From Pelecanus crispus (taxonomy: Eukaryota; Chordata; Aves; Pelecaniformes; Pelecanidae): a DNA stretch of 64,000 nucleotides. Made by a program: the position numbers and the translations under genes. Of this stretch, positions 1 to 11,600 are shown one piece after another (the stretch's first letter is position 1; each line of letters opens with the position of its first letter). The stretch is taken from positions 2,617,501 to 2,681,500 of the forward strand of contig NC_134660.1 in the NCBI RefSeq assembly GCF_030463565.1, written 5' to 3'. The notes under the pieces are model-generated. The model ran no database searches. It saw nothing but the letters and a program-made list of their open reading frames with translations, and had not been told where the DNA came from.

Positions 1-419
1 CCCCTGTCCATTTCCCACGCTGCTCACGGGGTGCAGCGAGCTGGGCTGGGGGGCCCGGGGCTGGGTCACCCCACGCCTGAGGATGTGGCTGCCGTGGAGG
101 GGACGGCGGGGAGGGGGACCGTAGCGGGGGACGGTCCCATGTGCCCCAGGGCTGCCGGGGTGGCACGGGGGGGCCCGCGGGGGTGCGCCGGGGGTGTGCC
201 ACGGGTGTCAGACCGTGTCCCTCCGTCGGGGTGGGCGATGGTGCCGCCGGTGTGGCGGTGGGGGTGGGTGGGGGCTGTGTCCCCCCCCCCCGCCAGGCTG
301 TAGGGCAGTGGGGGGCTGCGGGGGCTCTGCCAATGTGTCCCCCGAGCGTCACCGATCGCGCGTGGGCGTGTGGCCGTGTCCCCGGTGCTGCGGGGAGGGG
401 GGGTGGGGGGTGGAACGCA

Positions 420-803
420 TCACCTGTGCGGGGCTGCTGGCGGCGGCGGGGGGGGGGCGGCTCCCGGTCCCGGTGCGTGCCCGGCGCTGGCGCGGCTGCA
501 CCCCCGCTGTCACCGCACCCCCCGGGACGGGTCCGCTCCCGGCCCCCGCGCTCCCGGCGCCGCTCCCGGTGCCGTTGCCGGTGCGGCGGCGGCGGGCGGG
601 GGCGGGCAGGTGCCGGGGGCGGCGGCGGGGCGGGGCGGCGGGGCGGGCGCTGGCGGCGGGGCCGCGGCGGGGCGCAGCGCGCAGCAGGCGCGGGGCGGGC
701 GGGGAGCGGCGCCGGGGCCCGAGCCCGACCCGAACCGAGCGGAGCCGCCGCCGCCGCCGCCGCCCATGGCCCCCTGAGCCGCCGCCGCCGCGCCCGGGCG
801 GCC
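420..803 (+). promoter_or_regulatory. RAPGEFL1: RAPGEFL1 CpG-island promoter and 5'UTR with a minimal uORF
   Basis: Dense CpG and GC-box-like sequence leads directly into the first coding exon, with no TATA box seen. Just before the main start there is an upstream ATG at 766 that reads three codons and stops (ATG GCC CCC TGA, 766-777). This uORF ends 26 bases before the coding ATG, so initiating ribosomes would need to leak past it or reinitiate. The transcription start is not placed. The first 400 bases of the window hold nothing recognised. Confidence 0.6.
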
Positions 804-3800
804 ATGAAGCCGCTGGAGAAGTTGCTGAAGAAGCCGGGCTCGCACCTGCCCGCCCGCCCCACCGCCGCACCGGGACCGGCACCGGGGCAAGGATCGGGAC
901 CGGGGCCGCGGCGGCAGAGCCTGTCGCGCCCGCCCGCCTCCCCCGAGGAGCCGGCGGGGCCGGCGGGGCCGCAGCCGGGGGGCGAGGGCCGCTGGCTGGA
1001 GCTGCGGCCGCCCGAGGCGCCGCTCCGCTCCCCGGAGGAACCGTCCCCGGGCGGCGATCGCGACCGGGACCGGGAGCCGCCGAGCCCGGAGCCGCCGCCC
1101 GCCGCCCGCTGCTGCTGCGGCTGCGCCCCCGCCGCGCCCGCGCCCCCCGAGCGGCTCCTGGCCGCGCTCCTGGAGCGGCTGCCGGCGGGCGGCGCGCATG
1201 GCCGGGGCTGCGGAGCAGGTACCGGGGAGCGGGGCTGGCGGGGCGGCCGCTGCGGGACCCCCGGGAGCGTGGCCGGGGCGGGGGGGGGGGCTGCGGGCAG
1301 CGGCGGGAGAGGCTGCGGGGGTGGCCGGGGCGGGGAGCGGCGGGGGCCGCTCTGGGGGATGCTGGGGGGGTGATGCGGCAGCGGGGGGGGGCCGGGGGTG
1401 TCTGATGGGTGCTCGCCCGGTCGCTGTGCTGGGGCCGCCGGGGTGGGAGACACCGGGGTGGGAGACGACGCCAGGGTGGGAGACGCCGGGGTTGGAGACG
1501 ATGCCAGGGTGGGAGACGCCGGGTGCCCGGCGAGGCAGGTGGCACCGCGCAGGGTGCAGGCGGGTGCCCGGTTGGGGTGACAAGGTCAGGCTGGGTCCCC
1601 ACCGGCCTGGGGTGCCGGTGGCAGCGGGGAGGGCAGAGGCGTTGCGGGGTGGGCAGGGGTCCCGCGGGGCATCGCTGCCTGGCCCCGCGCTGCGGCAGAG
1701 GCGCTGGGCAAGGGGACGGCGGGGACGGGGGGCTTGGCGTGGCGGCGAGCTTGGCGGTGGCACCAGGCCTGGCAGAGGCCAAGGTTGGCCGGGCACCGAG
1801 TGCTGCCGCGCTGTGCAGAGCCATCAGCCTCCCGTTTAATCTTTAACGTGTTCCCGGTGCTAAAATTAGCCCCGACGGGAACTGCAGCGTGGTGGGGGGG
1901 GGCGGGCGGATGCCCCTTCCCTCCAGCACAGGCTCCCCGGTGCCCGCGATACCGGCCCACCACAGCTCCCGGTGCCGGGGTGCTTTTGGGTGCGCGGAGC
2001 TGGGTGGGAGCCAGGCTGGGTGGGCTGGGAGCGCTCCCATGCCACAGGGATCCCTGCTCCGGCCGACCCTGCTCAGCTGCTGGGGTGTGGGGCTGGGGGG
2101 CACCCGGGGGGGGCAGTGGGGCACCCCAGCCCCCCGCCAGCCCCATGCTCCAGGGATGCCCGGGGCGGGGTGGGGCTCACCGACGCGAGGGAGCCTTTCG
2201 GGTAGGAGCGAGATGGAACTGGCAGCACCAGGCCCTGCCTGCACCAACACGCTGCCAGGCCCAGCCCCGCGGTGCCCGGGCTGGCAGGGAGCGGGAGAGG
2301 CAGGAGCCGGCACGGGGGTCCGAGGGCTCCCACCAGCCACGCTCTCCCGGGGCGGGAAAGCCGTCCCTGTGCTCTGGGGGATGGTGTGGGTGCTGCAGAG
2401 CGATGGGGAAACTGAGGCAGGGCTGGAGGGGACTGCAGCCCGTGGGGATGGGGAGGGTGGTGGTGTTCGACTCCTTCTGCAGAGCCTGGGAGGGGGCTGC
2501 ACCCGGGGCCCGGGGGCTGTGTACCTGCCCTGGGGGCACCCCCAATGCTGCCGGTGCCCCTGCCCGCCCCGACACTGGTGCAGGATGCTGGATGTGGGGC
2601 AGCGGCCCTGCAGTGCTGGAGGGCCGGGCCTGGGGTGGGGGGAGGCTGCGAGTCCAGCCTGTGCCCCAGACTGCCGTGTCCCGCTTTCGGCGGCAGCTCG
2701 TCCCCCGCAGGCGCTGTGCCCCGGCGCGGTGGTGCCAGGGGAGCCTCAGCCGTGGCTTGGCACAGATCTGTGGCCGAGTTAACGGGCCGGGGCCCGGGGG
2801 GTGGCCGGGGGGATCCTCAGCATGGCCCCTCCTGCGGGGACAGGTCCTGTGGGCTTCTTCGGGGGCACCGGCATCCCTGGTGCAGCCGTGGCATCCCTGG
2901 GGCACATGGGCACAGCCCCCCGGGCACCGCTGTGGCCGGGGACCTGCTCAGGGCCGAGGTCGAGGGTTGCTGCGGGGCTGGGAGAGGGAGCGGTGCCTTG
3001 TCCAAAGGTCGCGGCGGCGGCTGGGTGCTGGCGCTGATGGGCACCGACGCCGGTGTTGGCCGCTCGGCTCACCCGGCCGTGCCAAAACAACCCCCGCCCC
3101 GGGGCCGGTGCTGCCTGGGCTGGCCCAGAGAGCCCGACCGCAGGCACCAGCTTCCCCGGCACCGGCGCGGTGTGCCCTGAGCGCGGTTGCCCGAATAGTG
3201 GCTGCTGCCACCTGCCCTCGCTGCCTGCCTCAGTGTCCCCATTGCCCTGAGCCGTGTCCCGGTTTGGCGGCAGCCGGGCTGTCACTGGGGCTGGCGGGCG
3301 TGCCAGGGCGTCACGGCTCGGGTCCTGCCCTGCGTGCCTCCTCCCGGGACCCGGCTGCCCCGCGGGGCTGGGAGCGGGTCTGTGAGTCAGCACCGGGTTC
3401 GGCGTGGGGTTTGGCGTGGGGTTCAGCGTCTCCCGGTGTCACCCCGGGAATTAGCAGCGCTCCCCTCGGCCGCCCGCTCCACTGGGCACGGGGCCTCTGG
3501 GGGGTGTTGGCGGTGAGGTCGGGGGTCTGTGCGGGGTGGGGTGCCCATGCCTGTCCCCCATCTTCCCCAGAGTCGCTGCTGGACGACATCGTGCTCACGC
3601 ACTCGCTCTTCCTGCCCACTGAGCGCTTTCTGCAGCAGCTGCACCAGCAATATCCTTGGCAGGCGGGCGTTGGGCACAAGGGTGGGCGTGAGGGTGCAAT
3701 GAGGAGGGGTCTGAGGTTGGGTATGAGGGCACCGGGGCGCAATAACGGTGGGGACAAGGGTGCCGTGAAGGTGGCAGTGGGGTGGGCACAAGGTTGCAAT

Positions 3801-6800
3801 GGGGAGGGGTGTGGGGATGGGCACGGGGAGGGCATGGGGTGGCACGAGGGTGAACGTGAGGGTGCAGCCAGGAGGGCATTAGGGTGGGCGTGAGGGTGGC
3901 ATGAGGGTGGGCGTGGGGTTGCAAGGAGGAGGGCATGGGGAGGGCAGCAGGGTGCCTTGGGGGGGGCACAGGGGAACAGCAAGGAGGGAACTGGGGTGCT
4001 GTGAGGGTGGGCATGTGGGTGCTGTGAAGGGTTTGGGCGCGAGGTGGGCAGCAGGGTGCCACCAGGATGGGCACGAACACCCTCAACAAGGGGTGCCCGG
4101 GGCACAGGGGGTGCCCGTGGGTGGCCGGGGTCCCTCCTTGCCGTGGCACCTCCTTGACGGTGCCACCTTCGTGCTGGCGGCGGGCAGCCCCCCGCCACGC
4201 TGGGATGAGGCGGGGGCCGGGCTGCGGCGCAAGCGGGCAGTGCTGGCCGTGCTGCTGCATTTCCTTGAGACCTACAAGGGGCTGCTGCAGGAGGAGGAGA
4301 GCGCCGGGAAGGTGATCAAGGTGGGTGCCCCCCCCCCCATGACCCCTCCTGCCCCCTGCAGCCCCCCGTCCTGAGCCCCTCTCGCCCCCCCAGGAGCTCT
4401 ACCTGCTCATCATGAAGGACATGTCCCTCTACCATGACCTGGAGGACGAGATCCTCAAGCTGCACCAGCTCGTGGAGACCGTGGAGCTCAAGTGAGCAGG
4501 GAGGGGGCACAGGGGGTCCCCGGGGAGGGCAGGGGGCCCGGGGGCAGGGCAGGAGGTCCCCAGAGGGGATGGGGCATCCTGGGGGTCAGCGGATCCCCAG
4601 GAGGGACAAGGGGTTGTGGTCCTTGGGGATGCCCAGGAGCTGGGGTGGTCATGAGCAGCGCTTCGGTAACGAGCAAGGAGCTGGGTGCGGGGGGCTCTGG
4701 CCCCCTGCTCTGGCAGAGCACCCTGGCAGGGCTCGGGGTGCAGCACCCAAGGGTGCTGGCCATGGCCTGACCCCACACCGGTGCCGCAGGGTGGCCGACG
4801 AGACGCCCCCCCCGAACAAGCAGGTGAAGCCGCTGTTCAGGCACTTTCGCCGCATTGATTCGTGCCTGCAGACGCGGGTGGCTTTCCGGGGCTCCGATGA
4901 GAGTGAGTGACTGCGTCTGGGTGCTGGGCTCCCCTCCCTGGCCCGTGCCTGCTCCGTGCCTCAGTTTCCCCTGTCGGGGCTCCGGAGTGCCCCGGGGAGG
5001 TGCGCGGGGTCCGGCGCGGCCCTGACGCCCTCCCGTCTCCCCCAGTCTTCTGCCGCGTGTACATGCCCGACCACTCGTACGTCACCATCCGCAGCCGCCT
5101 CTCGGCCTCGGTGCAGGACATCCTGGCCTCGGTCACCGAGAAGCTGCAGTACTCGGAGGAGCAGAGCGCCCGCGAGGACGCCCTCATCCTCGTCACCATG
5201 GCCTCATCCGGAGGTGCCCGTGGGGCCGGCGTGGGGGGTTGTGGGCAGGGGTGGGGGTCCGGCTGGCGCTGACCCCCTTGCCCGCACTCTGCCCGCAGAG
5301 AAAGCGGTGCTGCAGCCCAGCGAGGAGTGCGTCTTCACCACCCTAGGCATCAACAGCCACCTCTTCGCCTGCACCAGGGACACTTTTGACTCCCTGGTGA
5401 GCGCCGCGCCGGGGACCCCCACCCAACCCAGCCCCGGGGCTGCGGTGACCCCCCTGGGCAGAAGAGGGGGGGCCCTCCAGCGGGACCCCTACGGTCCAGC
5501 ACTCTCTGATCGTCCCCGCGTCCCCTCGCAGGTGCCACTGCCCGAGGAGATCCAGGTGGTCCCGGGGGACACGGAGATTCACCGAGCGGAGCCGGAGGAG
5601 ATCGCCAACCACCTCACCGCCTTCCACTGGGAGCTCTTCCGCTGCATCCACGAGGTTGGGGGGAGGCTGGGGGGCTGAGGGGGGCTGCGCTGTGGCGGGG
5701 GGGGACCCTGGCAATCAATGTGCATGTTCCCCCCCCCCCCCCCAACACCTCCGGCAGCTGGAATTCGTGGACTACGTTTTCCATGGGGAGCGGGGCCGGC
5801 GGGAGACGGCCAACCTGGAGCTGCTGCTGCAGCGGGTTGCAGCGAGGTGCAGCACTGGGTGGGCACGGAGCTGCTGCTCTGCGAGTCACTGGGCAAGCGT
5901 GCCCACCTCCTCAAGAAGCTCATCAAGATCGCCGCCATGTGAGTGCGGGGCCGGGGGCGTGGGGGGTGGTCCCTGCCCACCCCTCACCCTTCCCCCCCCA
6001 CCAGATGCAAGCAGAACCAGGACATGCTCTCCTTCTACGCCATCATCATCGGGCTCAACAATGCTGCCATCAGCCGCCTGCGCCTCACCTGGGAGGTAAG
6101 GGGCCGTGGGGTGCCCCGGACCCCAGCCTGGGGTGCTCCCGGGACCCCAGCCCTGGGTGCTCATGGCCCCCCCACCCTGGTCTTGTCTTACAGAAGCTCC
6201 CGGGAAAATTTAAGAACCTGTTTCGGAAGTTTGAGAACCTGACGGTGAGAGGTGCCCGGGTGCCCCGCGGGTGTTGGGGGAGCACCCAGGTACCCCACGG
6301 GGTATTTGGGGAGCTGGTGGGCAGGGGACGTTCCCACGCCATCCTGGGGTGTCCTTGTCCCCCCGCCGCAGGCCACCAGCAATGGCCACAACCCTGTGCC
6401 CATGGTGGCCAGCTTGGGTAGGGGCGTCCAGGGCAGGCTGGGCAGGGTGCTGGCACCCATGGGGAGCCACCCCCCCAGCCCTGACCTCCCGACCCCCCCC
6501 CCCCCCCCCCCCCCCCCCAGGACCCTTGCAGGAACCACAAGACCTACCGGGAGGTGCTGGCCAAGATGAAACCCCCCCTCATCCCCTTTGTGCCGCTCAT
6601 CCTCAAAGGTGAGGGGGGCACGGGGGCTGCCCGCACCCCATGGTGGGCTGGGGTCCTGCTGCTGCCCCATGGGGCCCCCCTAATCTCCTGCTCCCCCCCC
6701 CCCCCCCAGATCTGACCTTCCTGCATGAAGGCAGCAAGACCCTCCTGGACGGGCTGGTCAATGTGGAGAAGCTGGTGGGTGCCCCTCGCTGCGGGGGCTG

Positions 6801-7559
6801 CCGGGATGGGGGGGACGTGGCTGAGGGACCCCCTGGGGGGAGGCCAGGGAAGGGGGGGCCCACCGAGGGGCTGGAGCTCTCCTGTCCCTGCAGCGGGGTG
6901 GGGGTCCCTGGGGGGGGTGCGGGGTCCCCAGGGTGCAGAATAGGATCCCTGGGGGGGGTCCATGGTGGTGGGGAAGCCCCAGGGCGTGCAGCAGGGTCCT
7001 GGAGAGGGGACAAATCTCCAGGGATTTTTGGGGTGGGCAGGCAGGGTCCCGTGGGACTGGGGGCTGACAGTGGGGGGGTTGCTCTCTGCACCAGCACTGC
7101 ATCGCCGAGAAAGTGAGGACCATCCGAAAGTACCGGAGCCGCCCGCTCTGTGAGTACGGTGGGGGGGCCGGGACCCCCGCAGCCCCGGCCGGGCAGGGGG
7201 CGAGGGGCCAGCGCTGTGGGAGGGGGCTGACCCCGTGGGGAAGCGCATACGGCCCCGCACACCCACCCGCTGCTGACCCTGCGGGCTGGGGACGTGTCTG
7301 CACCCACATCCCCATTCCCGCATCCCCATTCCCGCATCCCCATTCCCGTATCCCCATTCCCGTATCCCCATCCCCATCCCGGGGGGGGGCTTGTGGTCCT
7401 GGCATGCCCCCGGCACTGCCCCCCCCCTCCCCAGGCCTGGAGCTGGAGGCCTCCCCCAGCCAGCTGCAGACCAAGGCCTACGTGCGGCAGCTGCGGGTCA
7501 TCGACAACCAGAACCTGCTCTTCGAGCTCTCCTACAAACTGGAGCCCGGCAGCCAGTGA
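804..7559 (+). CDS. RAPGEFL1: Rap guanine nucleotide exchange factor-like 1
   Basis: Coding segments: 804-1218, 3571-3649, 4167-4320, 4394-4491, 4790-4902, 5046-5213, 5299-5396, 5532-5654, 5758-5835, 5838-5938, 6005-6095, 6194-6244, 6521-6608, 6710-6774, 7095-7149 and 7435-7559. They sum to 1902 nt, about 633 aa; human is about 662. The first ~138 residues are Pro/Gly-rich and poorly conserved. A RasGEF N-terminal type region follows (residues ~139-250), then an RA/ubiquitin-like stretch around [20 protein letters not shown] (~288-345). The CDC25-homology domain (~395-630) contains [31 protein letters not shown] and FLHEGSKTL. It lacks the cAMP-binding domains of EPAC proteins; family members activate Rap-type GTPases, but activity of this one is not proven from sequence. 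The second intron is U12-type AT-AC. Two extra bases (5836-5837) break the frame between segments 9 and 10. The start is the ATG in good context opening the conserved [10 protein letters not shown]. Confidence 0.95.
1437..1531. repeat. Short G-rich minisatellite in RAPGEFL1 intron 1
   Basis: Five imperfect head-to-tail copies of a 15-18 bp unit, GGGTGGGAGACGCCG with variants GACGACGCCA and GACGATGCCA. It lies early in the 2.35-kb first intron (1219-3570). The rest of that intron holds no recognised gene or element apart from one copy of the dispersed GGGGAAACTGAGGCA motif. Confidence 0.85.
3650..4166 (+). other. RAPGEFL1: U12-type (minor spliceosome) AT-AC intron of RAPGEFL1
   Basis: The intron begins ATATCCTT at 3650, an exact match to the U12 AT-AC 5' splice site, and ends in AC at 4165-4166. 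A TCCTTGAC element at 4151-4158 fits the U12 branch-point consensus TCCTTRAC, with the likely branch A at 4157, 10 nt before the exon. Splicing here joins CA to C and gives LHQHFVLAAG, which lines up with human LHQYFVRAGG. No GT-AG alternative gives a conserved frame. Most of the intron is a G-rich minisatellite. Confidence 0.9.
3661..4090. repeat. Degenerate minisatellite filling the U12 intron
   Basis: Many imperfect copies of a purine-rich unit like GGGTGGGCATGAGGGTG, with interspersed GCAATGAGGAGGG and GTGGCA variants. It occupies most of the intron between the U12 donor and the branch-point region. The array leaves the three U12 signals intact. Confidence 0.8.
5836..5837 (+). other. RAPGEFL1: Two-base frame break at a RAPGEFL1 exon junction
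   Basis: The segment ending LELLLQR (5835) is followed by GT and then by TGC AGC GAG, which reads [16 protein letters not shown] in another frame. Human RAPGEFL1 reads LLLQRCSEV without interruption. The two extra bases equal the start of a splice donor, and every other junction in the gene has a normal intron. An intron collapsed during assembly, leaving only its GT, is the simplest reading; a true 2-bp insertion is possible. Confidence 0.75.
6493..6518 (+). repeat. Uninterrupted poly-C tract at a splice acceptor
   Basis: Twenty-six consecutive C residues run directly into the AG of the RAPGEFL1 acceptor at 6519-6520, so the polypyrimidine tract is cytosine only. The opposite strand is a G-run able to form a quadruplex. 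Its exact length is likely unreliable in an assembly. Shorter C-runs precede the acceptors at 5757 and 6709. Confidence 0.9.
7303..7381. repeat. Microsatellite-like CATCCCCATTCCCG array
   Basis: About five to six copies of a 14-bp unit CATCCCCATTCCCG (variant CGTATCCCCATTCC) lie in the last RAPGEFL1 intron, some 50-130 bases upstream of the final acceptor. Confidence 0.85.
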
Positions 7560-8065
7560 GGACCGGGGGGGGGGCCCCCCCATCCCGGGGGGGGACACCC
7601 CCCTCTCCCCCCCAGCACTGACGCACTTTGGCCAGGGACCCCGGCCTCACGCGGGGCGGGGGGGGGGTGCAGCTGGGTGCTGCCCCCCCCACCCGTGGCA
7701 CCGGGGTGGTGGTGGGTTTGGGGACCCCGGGCGCATCCCCCCCATTCCCCCTGGCACCCCACTGCCCCCCCCCCTTCCCCTGGCTGGGGTGCAGGGACCC
7801 CCGGGGGACCCGTGTCTGCCTGGCCCCCCCCCGGGGTGCCCTACTGGCCCCCCTTTATTTTTCTACGTGCCCCCCTGCCCGCCCCCCCCCCCCCCGCCAC
7901 CAGACGTGTATATTTTGTACCGAACCGCTGTCCGGAATTGTACATTTATTTTTTAAAAAAAAAGGAGGAAAAAGGGGAAAAAAAAAATAACAACCAAAAC
8001 AAAAAAAAAAAAACCGGGGGAGGCAGGGGGTGCGGAGCCCCAATAAAAGGCTGTCCCGGTGCCCG
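7560..8065 (+). terminator. RAPGEFL1: RAPGEFL1 3'UTR and poly(A) signal
   Basis: After the TGA ending at 7559 the 3'UTR is C-rich, then A-rich (7950-8015, several long A-runs). An AATAAA lies at 8042-8047, so cleavage is expected near 8060. The A-runs upstream of the signal could cause internal priming in cDNA data. Confidence 0.8.
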
Positions 8066-8214
8066 TCTGCTGATGTCATGCTGGGGGGTGAGGTCATAGC
8101 CGTGCTGCTGGGTGACGTCACGCCGGGAGCAGCGCGGGGCGGAGGGTCACGGGCGCAGCCCCTCCCCGGGCCTCCCGTTACCGACCGGGGGGGTGGGGGT
8201 GGGGGGGGAGCCTC

Positions 8215-8672
8215 GACCTTCTCAAGGTGGCGGCGGCACGGAGCCACTGGGCGTGACCCTCCCAACATGGCAGCCGCGAGTGTTCCGCCCGACCTTCCCA
8301 ACATGGCGGGCGGACGGAGCTGGTACCGGTAGCCGGGTCGGCCGCGGCACCTCCGGCCCGCAGCGGCGGCTCGGCCCGGAACGGAGAATTACTCCCGGCG
8401 TCGCCGCGCTTCTCTGGGCGCCCGCGGAGGCAGGCGCTCCCGCCGCGGCGGTGACCTTCCCAAGATGGCGGCCTGGCTGCCCAGCGCCCTTCCCACTGTG
8501 GCCGCCCGACCTCCCCAGCATGGCGCCGCCGCTCCGCCGTGCCCCGCCCACATCCGGTCTACGCAGCGCAGGCGCAGGAAGGGGCACGGCCGCCATTTTG
8601 TTTGGCGGCGGCTGGAGGCCGGACGGCGCCGCGGCGTTTCCGGGTGCGGCGGGAGGAGGCCGCGGGCGGCGG
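8215..8672 (+). promoter_or_regulatory. WIPF2: WIPF2 promoter and non-coding first exon
   Basis: A CpG island holds six copies of a 19-bp motif, best form GACCTTCCCAACATGGCGG, at 8215, 8255, 8291, 8453, 8486 and 8508. The AANATGGCGG part matches the YY1 consensus. Downstream are an NRF1 palindrome GCGCAGGCGC (8566-8575) and another YY1-type GCCGCCATTTTG (8589-8600). The first exon probably starts near here and ends at 8672 before GTGAGC. No TATA box is seen; the pattern fits a broadly expressed gene. Confidence 0.7.
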
Positions 8673-11600
8673 GTGAGCGCGGGGGGCACCGGGCCGGGGG
8701 CCGCGGGGCCTGCGAGGGCCGGGGCTGCGGCCGCGGCCCGCGGGGCTCTGTGGGGAGCGCGGTGGTTCGGGGTGGGCGTGTGGGACGCAGAGAGGCTGCG
8801 CGGGGCCTGTGAGGAGCCCGGGGCCGGTTGTGGGGTACCCGGGGGCCGGCGGGGTGCGGCGGGGAGAGGGGGATGAGGGTGCGCTGGGGTCTGTATGGGG
8901 CCTGTTTTGGGGAGGGGACGCGCGTTGGGCTCTTTCGGGGTGCGGGAGGGTGGGGGTGGCTGTGGGCGTTTTGGGGCTCGCGGTGGGACGGGGGTGGCCG
9001 TGGGTGCGCTGGGCGCGCTGGGCGCTGCGTGGGGCGCAGCGGGGTCTGCGGGGACGGTTGTAGCGGGAGGCAGGGAGGGTGTGGGGGCGTTTCCCAGGGG
9101 AGGCACCGGTGCCGCTCGGAGTGTCTGTGCTGGAGGGGTGTTGGCAGAGGGTGCTGGTGGCGGCGGGGGGTCTTTGCGGGGATCCCGGGGAGAGCTTCTC
9201 CCCCCTCTGCTTCTCCCTGTGTCATGGGAGGGTGCCCATCATGTTCTTCCCTTCATCCCCCTCCAACGGTGTTCCCTGGGGGGAGCAGGGAGGGGTTTGT
9301 GTGCAGGTAGCTGCCATGGGAGATTTGGGTGACCGGTTGTGCTGTCCTGTGGGGGACGATACTCCCAGGGGCAGGCCAGGCCCAGGGTCCCCAAGCAGCG
9401 TCGCTGTCCGGTCGCTCCTCTGGGCCCGGTGCTGGCAAACTGCGGCCTGAGCAGCCTCTGCCTACGAAAACCTGAGCACGGGGCAGCATATGGTTGGGCA
9501 GCAAAGTGCTGCAAGTGCTACGGTGGAGGCTGAGCTCTCCCTTCTGCTCGGGGGTAAACACCGCCGCGGCTGCGTGCTCCCGGTCTGCTGGCCCTCCCCG
9601 CCCACGTAGCCGTTCAATGGTGCCTGCCTCTGCCAGACACTGCCCAGGCAGCGCCCTGGCCTTGAGGACTGAATTCCTGCTGTGGGTTTACACTCCGGAC
9701 CCCTCTAGAGTCCTGGTTGTAAGCAAATGAAATAAGTAGCTGACTGTTTTGCGTGTGTCCTTTGGGACAGAGGGAGAGCGGCAGGGCTGTGGCATGAGCA
9801 GCCGCAGCCTTTCCCTCCGCAAAGACTCAGCAGAATTGACGTGGCTTGCGCCTGCCCTTGAGTGTGCGGCTGGCCTGGTGAGCGGCTCTCGCCCACCCCG
9901 GCTCTCTGTTCACAGGGTTCCCCGTGTGCCTTGACATCCTCAGCTGCGACACGGGAGGGACACAGATGGGTTCAGGCTGTGGGGTACGTGTGCTGCACAG
10001 GGATGAGCCCAGCAGGCGGGCTGCACCCGTGAGCCGGTGTGCCTGGACACTGAGCTGTCCCTCCTCAAGGCTCTGCTCCCGTTGAGGTGTTGCTTATTTT
10101 GGTGTTTGCTCTGTCATGGGGAAGCCATGGCGAGCCCAGAGCTGGGGCAGGCAGCAGCCAGGGTGGGTTCGGGGCAATGCAGGCCAGAGCCCCAGTGAGC
10201 CCAGCGTGCTCTGAAACAGCTTATTTTCCAGGCAATGCTCAGAGCCGCTTGTTTTTTTGGGGTTTACCTCGAGTCCCTGTTGCTGTCAACCACAGCTCTG
10301 CTCCAGCTACCTCCCTGCAGTGAGCGGGATGGGGGCCCGGGCTGTGTCCTGCTTGGACTTGGGCAGCGTTTCCGGGGCCCATGGGGTGGGATGCAGAGGA
10401 AGGAGATGCCGGCTGCCTCCTGACCCTCAGCTGATGGATGTTGTGGGGTACTGAACGCCTCGTGACTGCCCTGCTCCGGGTTTCCCAGTCCCGCTGTCCA
10501 GGCGAAATGTGGGCTGGAAGCCACTGCCTCCCCCCTGGCCGGTGGGAAGGCAGCAGTGAGGAGCCGGTGCGGCAGCGTCCTCAGGCCAGGTGGAGGCAGA
10601 GGTTTTGCATGAAAGTCGTTTCAATGAACCGCAGCCTGTGCGCTGGGCTGAGCAGGAGCCCTTGGAGAGGTGCCGCGATCCCAAATCGGCCTCGTTTTAC
10701 CTTTGGCAGACTTGGCTGCAGATGGGTGTACGCCTGGGTTGCTCTGGCCTGGCCTGATCTCTGGTCTGGAGTGTCGCTGCCCTGCTGACGGCTGGCAGAG
10801 AGGATCTAATCTGACCTGACTCCCGTCTCCACTGCCGAAGGAGTCGGCTCGGTTTGCAGATGAGGTGTGAATCCACCCGGCTGCGGCTCGGACGTGCTCG
10901 CCGGGGCAAAGCTACCTGGCGAGCACATCCTCTGCTTTTCACAGCTTGGCTGCCTGCCTTCATTCCTACCTGTCTCTGCTTATTGAGTGTGTTGTGTCCC
11001 CAAGGTGTTTTGGCACCGCTGCTTCAGTCAAGACCCCCGGGGAGACGTCCCCTCTTTGCACCTCATGTGACAGCAGCCATGCTCCCCACCGGTGGGGGCT
11101 GCCAGGCAGCGGCACGGCGGCTTTGCCGCTTGCAGCCGTGCTGTGTTGCTGGAATGCAAAGGCAGAGCCTGTTTTCCCATGGCTGCTCCGGGGCCGGGAG
11201 CACAGACCCCTCTTTGTGCCGTGGGGGGTGAGGGAGGGCTTGGCTTCATCCCACCATGAACAAACGGGAGCTGTTGGCCACGGCCTGCCAGGCCGGTGCT
11301 ATCTAAAGCGTGTGTCATGCCCGGTGCTGAGACCTGAGCATGGCACAGAGGGGAGTATGGCTGACCGGTGCCACCTTTACTGCTGCTGCCCGCCCCTCTG
11401 CCTCCCTTCCCAGTGAATTAGGTCTGTTTGAGCTAGCATTTGCCACTAAAAGTAGGTCTGCGGTTCCGCACCGTGTCAGGCCGGCTGGTGCCGCAGACGT
11501 GCGAGGCTGCAAAGCTTTTGGCTGCTGCAGCCGCAGGGCATTAGACCCTGATGTGAAAGTCACCGCGCAGGGTGTCACTCTGCTGCTGTTGGATTTTCTG

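Noticed and set aside
349-1824. Long - strand open frames over the RAPGEFL1 first exon (also 510-1796)
   Set aside because: GC-rich DNA lacks stop codons by composition; the products are Pro/Arg/Ala-rich with no domain, and the true exon is on the + strand.
6372-6417. Possible extra RAPGEFL1 exon between AG at 6371 and GT at 6418
   Set aside because: 46 nt would break the frame between two phase-0 junctions, and human protein is continuous here (NLT-DPCRNH).
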